A stretch of DNA of 17,817 nucleotides from Propionibacterium sp. (GTDB lineage Bacteria > Actinomycetota > Actinomycetes > Propionibacteriales > Propionibacteriaceae). Positions within the stretch are counted from its first letter, which is position 1, and every line of letters begins with the position of its first letter. A model generated the notes under the pieces. It had not been told where the DNA came from, ran no database searches, and saw nothing but the letters and a program-made list of their open reading frames with translations. A program made the position numbers and the translations under genes. The stretch spans positions 1-17,817 of the forward strand of contig JAAYAO010000340.1 in the NCBI GenBank assembly GCA_012719335.1, in the 5' to 3' direction. Below, in pieces: positions 14,458 through 17,817 of the stretch.

Positions 14458-14510
14458 CCTCGTCCGAACCCCCGGGTGGCGCGGGTTGGCGCCGATCGGG
14501 CTCCTCGGCA

Positions 14511-14516
14511 TACACT
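14511..14516 (+). promoter_or_regulatory. Candidate -10 box for rpsB
   Basis: TACACT, with TTGGCG 19 nt upstream (14486-14491) as a loose -35. Transcription from about 14523 would give a leader of about 160 nt before rpsB. Confidence 0.45.
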
Positions 14517-14522
14517 TGCTGC

Positions 14523-14684
14523 GGCGATCCGGCTGTCCGGGTCGACTTCGCATGCAGTCATGCCACCGGAGGTGGACGGTCTCGGCGGTCCCGCAAGGGT
14601 CGAGCCCGGTGCTGCATCAGGCGGTACCGAACCCGGTGCCGGAACAACCGTGCGGCACGCCTGCGTGCCAGAGGAGGAACGACC
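14523..14684 (+). promoter_or_regulatory. Structured 5' leader of rpsB
   Basis: The leader can form at least three hairpins: CCACC-GGA-GGTGG (14563-14575), CGGTACCG-AACC-CGGTGCCG (14622-14641, 8 bp with one G-U pair) and GGCACG-CCTG-CGTGCC (14654-14669). The last ends one base before the GAGGAGG ribosome binding site (14671-14677). Leaders of ribosomal protein genes are often autoregulatory targets, here perhaps of S2; that is inference, and I cannot match it to a named RNA family. Confidence 0.4.
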
Positions 14685-15680
14685 ATGGCCGTCGTCACTA
14701 CGCGCCAGCTGTTGGAGAACGGTGTCCACTTCGGACACCAGACCCGCCGGTGGAACCCGAAGATGAAGCGCTTCATCTTCACCGAGCGCAACGGCATCTA
14801 CATCATCGACCTGCAGCAGTCGCTGACCTACATCGATCGCGCCTACGCCTTCATCAAGGACACCGTCGCCAAGGGCGGTTCGGTGCTGTTCGTCGGCACC
14901 AAGAAGCAGGCCCAGGAAGCGATCGCCGAGCAGGCCACTCGGGTGGGTATGCCGTATGTCAACCAGCGGTGGCTCGGCGGCATGCTGACCAACTTCCACA
15001 CCGTGATCAAGCGGATCCACCGGCTCAAGGAGCTGGAGGCGATGGACTTCGACAACGTCGCCGAATCGGGCCTGACCAAGAAGGAACTGCTCGGTCTGCG
15101 CCGCGAGAAGGACAAGCTGGAGAAGACCCTGGGCGGTTTGCGCGACATGGCCAAGACCCCGCAGGCGGTCTGGGTGGTCGACACCAAGAAGGAACACCTG
15201 GCCGTGGACGAGGCCCGCAAGCTGCGGATCCCGATCATCGGCATCCTGGACACCAACTGTGACCCCGACGAGGTCGACTACGCGATCCCGGGCAACGACG
15301 ACGCGATTCGTTCGGTTGCGCTGCTGACCCGCGTGATCGCCGACGCGGTCGCCGACGGCCTGATGGCCCGCTCCGGGGTGAACACCGGTGCCGAGACCGA
15401 GGCCGAGCCGATGGCCGAGTGGGAACGTGAACTGCTGGGTGCCGCCGACCAGGCCCCGGCCACCGAACAGGCCGCCCCGGCCGCCGAGGCGCCCGCCGCC
15501 GAGCAGGCACCCGCCGAGGCCCCGGCCGCCGAAGCCGCCCCCGAGGTGGCCGAGGTCACCCCGCAGACCTCCGCCGCGGTGACCGAGGTCGTCGCCGACG
15601 CGGTTGCCGAGGAGGCCGAAGTCGCTCCGGCCGCCGACGAGGCCGCGGCCCCCGAGGCCACCGACAACCCCACCGCCTGA
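14685..15680 (+). CDS. rpsB: 30S ribosomal protein S2
   Basis: A 331-residue small-subunit protein. Residues 1 to about 235 match the S2 core: [20 protein letters not shown], then [43 protein letters not shown] and [18 protein letters not shown]. About 95 extra C-terminal residues are almost only Ala, Glu, Pro and Val, acidic and probably disordered; extended S2 tails are known in actinobacteria, but this one is long. The start is ATG 14685, with GAGGAGG 7 nt upstream. It is first in the conserved rpsB-tsf-pyrH-frr cluster and is separated from tsf by 45 nt. Confidence 0.98.
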   Translation: MAVVTTRQLLENGVHFGHQTRRWNPKMKRFIFTERNGIYIIDLQQSLTYIDRAYAFIKDTVAKGGSVLFVGTKKQAQEAIAEQATRVGMPYVNQRWLGGMLTNFHTVIKRIHRLKELEAMDFDNVAESGLTKKELLGLRREKDKLEKTLGGLRDMAKTPQAVWVVDTKKEHLAVDEARKLRIPIIGILDTNCDPDEVDYAIPGNDDAIRSVALLTRVIADAVADGLMARSGVNTGAETEAEPMAEWERELLGAADQAPATEQAAPAAEAPAAEQAPAEAPAAEAAPEVAEVTPQTSAAVTEVVADAVAEEAEVAPAADEAAAPEATDNPTA

Positions 15681-15725
15681 CCACCACCCCACCCAAGCCT
15701 GACCACAGGAGAAGGAAGAGCATCG

Positions 15726-16547
15726 ATGGCAAACTTCAGTGCGGCCGACGTCAAGAAGCTCCGTGAGGACACCGGCGCCGGAATGATGGACGCCAAGAAG
15801 GCCCTCACCGAAACCGACGGTGACTACGAGGCCGCGGTCGAGTACCTGCGGGTGCACGGTGCGGCCAAGGCCGCCAAACGCGGTGCCGAGCGCGAGGCCT
15901 CCAACGGCCTGGTCGCCAACGCCGGGTCCACCCTGGTGCAGCTGGCCGCCGAGACCGACTTCGTCGCCAAGAACGAGGAGTTCCAGGCGCTGGCCAACCA
16001 GATCGTCGAGGCCGTGGACGCCGCCGGCGCCAGCGGTGTCGAGGCCGCCAACGCGGTGACCCTGGCCGGCGGCGAGACCGTCGCCGATGCGGTGTCGCAG
16101 CTCTCGGCCAAGATCGGCGAGAAGCTCGAACTGGCCGGTGCCGAGCACTACACCGGTGACACCCACGTCTACCTGCACCGTCGCTCGTCCGACCTGCACG
16201 CCCAGGTCGGCGTGTTGCTGGAGTACACCGGTGGTGCCGACGAGTCGGTGCTGCACGGCGTGGCCATGCAGATCGCCGCGATGCGCCCGCAGTACGTCAC
16301 CCGCGAGGAGGTGCCCGCCGATGTGATCGCCAACGAGGAGCGCATCGCCGAGGCCACCGCGCGCGAGGAGGGCAAGCCCGAGAAGGCCTTGCCGAAGATC
16401 GTCGAGGGCCGGGTGAACGGCTACTACAAGGACGTCGTGCTGCTCGAGCAGCCGTCGGTGTCGGAGGACAAGAAGACCGTCGGCCAGATCCTGGACGCCG
16501 CGGGCATCACCGTGACCCGCTTCGTCCGCCTGGAGGCCGGCGCCTGA
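15726..16547 (+). CDS. tsf: Elongation factor Ts
   Basis: A 273-residue nucleotide-exchange factor that regenerates EF-Tu-GTP. The N-terminal UBA-like region has [20 protein letters not shown] (9-28), the family signature. The core includes [16 protein letters not shown], which contains the TDF segment that contacts EF-Tu, and the C-terminal part has the [19 protein letters not shown] region. Length is normal. The start is ATG 15726, with AGGAGAAGGAAG just upstream. It is co-directional with rpsB and followed by a large inverted repeat before pyrH, so a fraction of transcription may end or be regulated there. Confidence 0.98.
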   Translation: MANFSAADVKKLREDTGAGMMDAKKALTETDGDYEAAVEYLRVHGAAKAAKRGAEREASNGLVANAGSTLVQLAAETDFVAKNEEFQALANQIVEAVDAAGASGVEAANAVTLAGGETVADAVSQLSAKIGEKLELAGAEHYTGDTHVYLHRRSSDLHAQVGVLLEYTGGADESVLHGVAMQIAAMRPQYVTREEVPADVIANEERIAEATAREEGKPEKALPKIVEGRVNGYYKDVVLLEQPSVSEDKKTVGQILDAAGITVTRFVRLEAGA

Positions 16548-16574
16548 GGCAGGCTCCGCAGGGCTGATTTGCCG

Positions 16575-16622
16575 GACGCGGGTGTGACCGTGGGAGAATA
16601 CTCCCCGGGTCACACCCGCGTC
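16575..16622. repeat. Large perfect inverted repeat between tsf and pyrH
   Basis: GACGCGGGTGTGACC (16575-16589) and its exact complement at 16608-16622 give a 15-bp stem. A 2x2 mismatch follows, then an inner hairpin GGGAG-AATA-CTCCC (16592-16605). It starts 27 nt after the tsf stop codon and ends 23 nt before pyrH. No T-tract follows, only ATCGTTTG. It may be a factor-independent terminator variant, an attenuator or an RNA processing site. Confidence 0.75.
16593..16604. promoter_or_regulatory. Second copy of the GGAGAATRCTCC dyad
   Basis: GGAG-AATA-CTCC at the tip of the 48-nt inverted repeat. It differs from the rpsB-upstream copy by one base, and both are preceded by GACGCG and GTGG and followed by GGGTC within a few bases. 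Confidence 0.35.
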
Positions 16623-16645
16623 ATCGTTTGAACGAAAGGTTCCCC

Positions 16646-17356
16646 GTGCCTCGATACCAACGCGTTCTGCTCAAGCTGTCCGGCGAGGCCTTCGGCGGCG
16701 GCAAGGTGGGCGTCGACCCCGATGTGATCGCCAGCATCGCCCGGCAGATCGCCGACGTGGTGCGCGACGGGGTGCAGGTCGCGATCGTGGTCGGCGGCGG
16801 CAACTTCTTTCGCGGCGCGGAACTGCAACAGCGCGGGATGGAACGCGACCGGGCCGACTACATGGGCATGCTCGGCACCGTGATGAACTGCCTGGCCCTG
16901 CAGGACTACTGCGAGAAGGCCGGGCTCGACACCCGGGTGCAGACCGCGATCACGATGGGCCAGGTCGCCGAGCCCTATATTCCGCGGCGCGCCGAACGGC
17001 ACCTGGAGAAGGGCCGGGTGGTGATCTTCGGTGCCGGTTCGGGCATGCCCTACTTCTCCACCGACACCGTCGCCGCCCAGCGCGCCCTGGAAATCGGCGC
17101 CGAGGTGCTGCTGATGGGCAAGCAGGGCACCGACGGGGTGTACGACGACGACCCGCGCACCAACCCCGGGGCACACAAGTTCACCGACCTGAGCTACGAC
17201 GAGTTCCTCACCCGGGATCTCAAGGTGGCCGATGCCACCGCGATCAGCCTGGCGCGGGACAACGATCTGCCGATGATCTTCTTCAACCTCGACCACGAGG
17301 GCAACATCGCCCGCGTCGTGGCCGGGGAGCAGATCGGCACGACCGTCCATTCGTGA
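16646..17356 (+). CDS. pyrH: UMP kinase
   Basis: A 236-residue bacterial-type UMP kinase (amino-acid-kinase fold) that makes UDP from UMP with ATP. Visible: [11 protein letters not shown] (8-18), VGGGNFFRG (49-57), [17 protein letters not shown] (71-87), [14 protein letters not shown] (128-141) for nucleotide binding, TDGVYDDDP (152-160) and KVADATAI (193-200). These enzymes are usually hexameric and feedback-regulated by UTP and GTP (family knowledge). The start is GTG 16646, with AAAGG 6 nt upstream; a TTG at 16628 would lengthen it by six residues and is less likely. It is between tsf and frr, as in most bacteria. Confidence 0.97.
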   Translation: MPRYQRVLLKLSGEAFGGGKVGVDPDVIASIARQIADVVRDGVQVAIVVGGGNFFRGAELQQRGMERDRADYMGMLGTVMNCLALQDYCEKAGLDTRVQTAITMGQVAEPYIPRRAERHLEKGRVVIFGAGSGMPYFSTDTVAAQRALEIGAEVLLMGKQGTDGVYDDDPRTNPGAHKFTDLSYDEFLTRDLKVADATAISLARDNDLPMIFFNLDHEGNIARVVAGEQIGTTVHS

Positions 17357-17360
17357 CGGC

Positions 17361-17366
17361 TAGGAT
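17361..17366 (+). promoter_or_regulatory. Candidate -10 box for frr
   Basis: TAGGAT, 5 nt after the pyrH stop codon, with no clear -35. It would give frr its own transcript with a leader of about 50 nt in addition to read-through from pyrH. Confidence 0.3.
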
Positions 17367-17424
17367 TCACAACACAGATTCGACGAACCGGCTGCCGTGG
17401 GGTGGCTGAGAAGGGAAGGGCGCA

Positions 17425-17817
17425 GTGATCGCCGAGACCACTCGCGAGGCCGAGGTCAAGATGAAGGACGCGGTCGAGTTCGCCAAGGAGGAGTTCGCCG
17501 CGATCCGCACCGGACGGGCCCACCCGGCCATGTTCAACAAGCTGATGGTGGAGTACTACGGGCAGTTCACCCCGTTGCAGCAGCTCGCCTCCTTCCAGGT
17601 GCCCGAAGCCCGCACCGTGCTGATCACCCCCTACGACCGGGGTGCGATGGACGGCATCGAGAAGGCCATCCGGGATTCGGACCTGGGCGCGAACCCGTCC
17701 AACGACGGCAACACCATCCGCCTGGTGCTGCCCTCGCTGACCGAGGAACGCCGCAAGGAATACACCAAGCTCGCCAAGGCCAAGGCCGAGGAGGCCCGGA
17801 TCTCGATCCGCAACGCC
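17425..17817 (+). CDS. frr: Ribosome recycling factor (5' part)
   Basis: The first 131 residues; the gene runs off the right edge. The frr product splits post-termination ribosomes together with EF-G. Residues match the family: EAEVKMKDAVEFAKEEFAAI (8-27), then RTGRAHPAMFNKLMVEYYG, QQLASFQVPEARTVLITPYD, AIRDSDLGANPSNDGNTIRL (the most conserved segment) and PSLTEERRKEYTKLAK. About 55 residues should be missing. The start is GTG 17425, preceded by GAAGGGAAGGG 4 nt upstream. It is the last visible gene of the rpsB-tsf-pyrH-frr cluster. Confidence 0.97.
   Translation, partial: MIAETTREAEVKMKDAVEFAKEEFAAIRTGRAHPAMFNKLMVEYYGQFTPLQQLASFQVPEARTVLITPYDRGAMDGIEKAIRDSDLGANPSNDGNTIRLVLPSLTEERRKEYTKLAKAKAEEARISIRNA

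Larger units (their letters stand above)
14367..14684. other. 318-bp intergenic region between the M23 gene and rpsB
   Basis: There is no supportable gene here. It holds, left to right, the M23 gene upstream region, a GGAGAATGCTCC dyad (14422-14433), a perfect high-GC DnaA box (14449-14457), a candidate rpsB -10 box (14511-14516) and a structured rpsB leader ending in a strong ribosome binding site. Confidence 0.7.

Noticed and set aside
13419..16613. Minus-strand frame of 1064 codons running through the M23 gene and antisense to rpsB and tsf
   Set aside because: Only its first part is the real M23 gene. The rest is antisense to strongly conserved rpsB and tsf, a common artefact of GC-rich third positions, with no recognisable domain.
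17343..17359. CCGTC...GACGG hairpin over the pyrH stop codon
   Set aside because: Only 5 bp with a 7-nt loop and no T-tract; too weak to call.
1..17817. CRISPR arrays, tRNA, rRNA, insertion sequences
   Set aside because: No regularly spaced repeats, no cloverleaf sequences, no transposase frames or terminal inverted repeats were seen on either strand.

Overview
The window is about 70% GC, densely coded, and carries no tRNA, rRNA, CRISPR array or mobile element that I can see. Gene content and order point to an actinobacterium: an rpsB-tsf-pyrH-frr cluster with a tandem M23 peptidase gene upstream, a fabG-fabI pair in which FabI looks like mycobacterial InhA, DUF3099 and DUF6457 proteins, and many starts that look leaderless. 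I lean towards Propionibacteriales, by inference only.

Layout. 1-472: the tail of an unidentified gene faces a small XRE-type regulator. 578/617-4557: a translationally coupled pair of uncharacterised genes, one encoding a single-pass membrane protein with an extracellular PQQ-like beta-propeller, the other a roughly 16-helix membrane protein. 4568-5688 (minus): SURF1 (cytochrome oxidase assembly) and a DUF6457 protein, divergent from moaA (5822-6877, molybdenum cofactor synthesis). 6900-7226 (minus): a small DUF3099 membrane protein. 7280-10688 (plus): a tight five-gene run of fabG, an InhA-type fabI, a stand-alone ABC ATPase, a short NfeD-like protein and a SpoU/TrmH-type RNA methyltransferase. 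10661-12348 (minus): lactonase then peptide deformylase, with def overlapping the methyltransferase gene tail to tail. 12419-13381: xerC. 13419-14366 (minus): secreted double-M23 peptidase. 14685 to the end: rpsB, tsf, pyrH and the 5' part of frr.

Together these are mostly housekeeping genes: fatty-acid elongation, RNA modification, N-terminal protein processing, chromosome dimer resolution, cell-wall remodelling and translation. The uncharacterised part is the membrane pair at 0.6-4.6 kb.

The signals between genes are informative. Seven or eight genes have a TANNNT-like box 5-8 nt before the start codon and no clear ribosome binding site, which suggests leaderless mRNAs. Genes inside operons carry strong Shine-Dalgarno sites. 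Convergent gene pairs end in hairpins built from the two opposed TGA stop codons. The 318-bp gap before rpsB holds a structured leader, a perfect high-GC DnaA box and a GGAGAATGCTCC dyad. A near-identical dyad sits at the tip of a 48-nt inverted repeat between tsf and pyrH.
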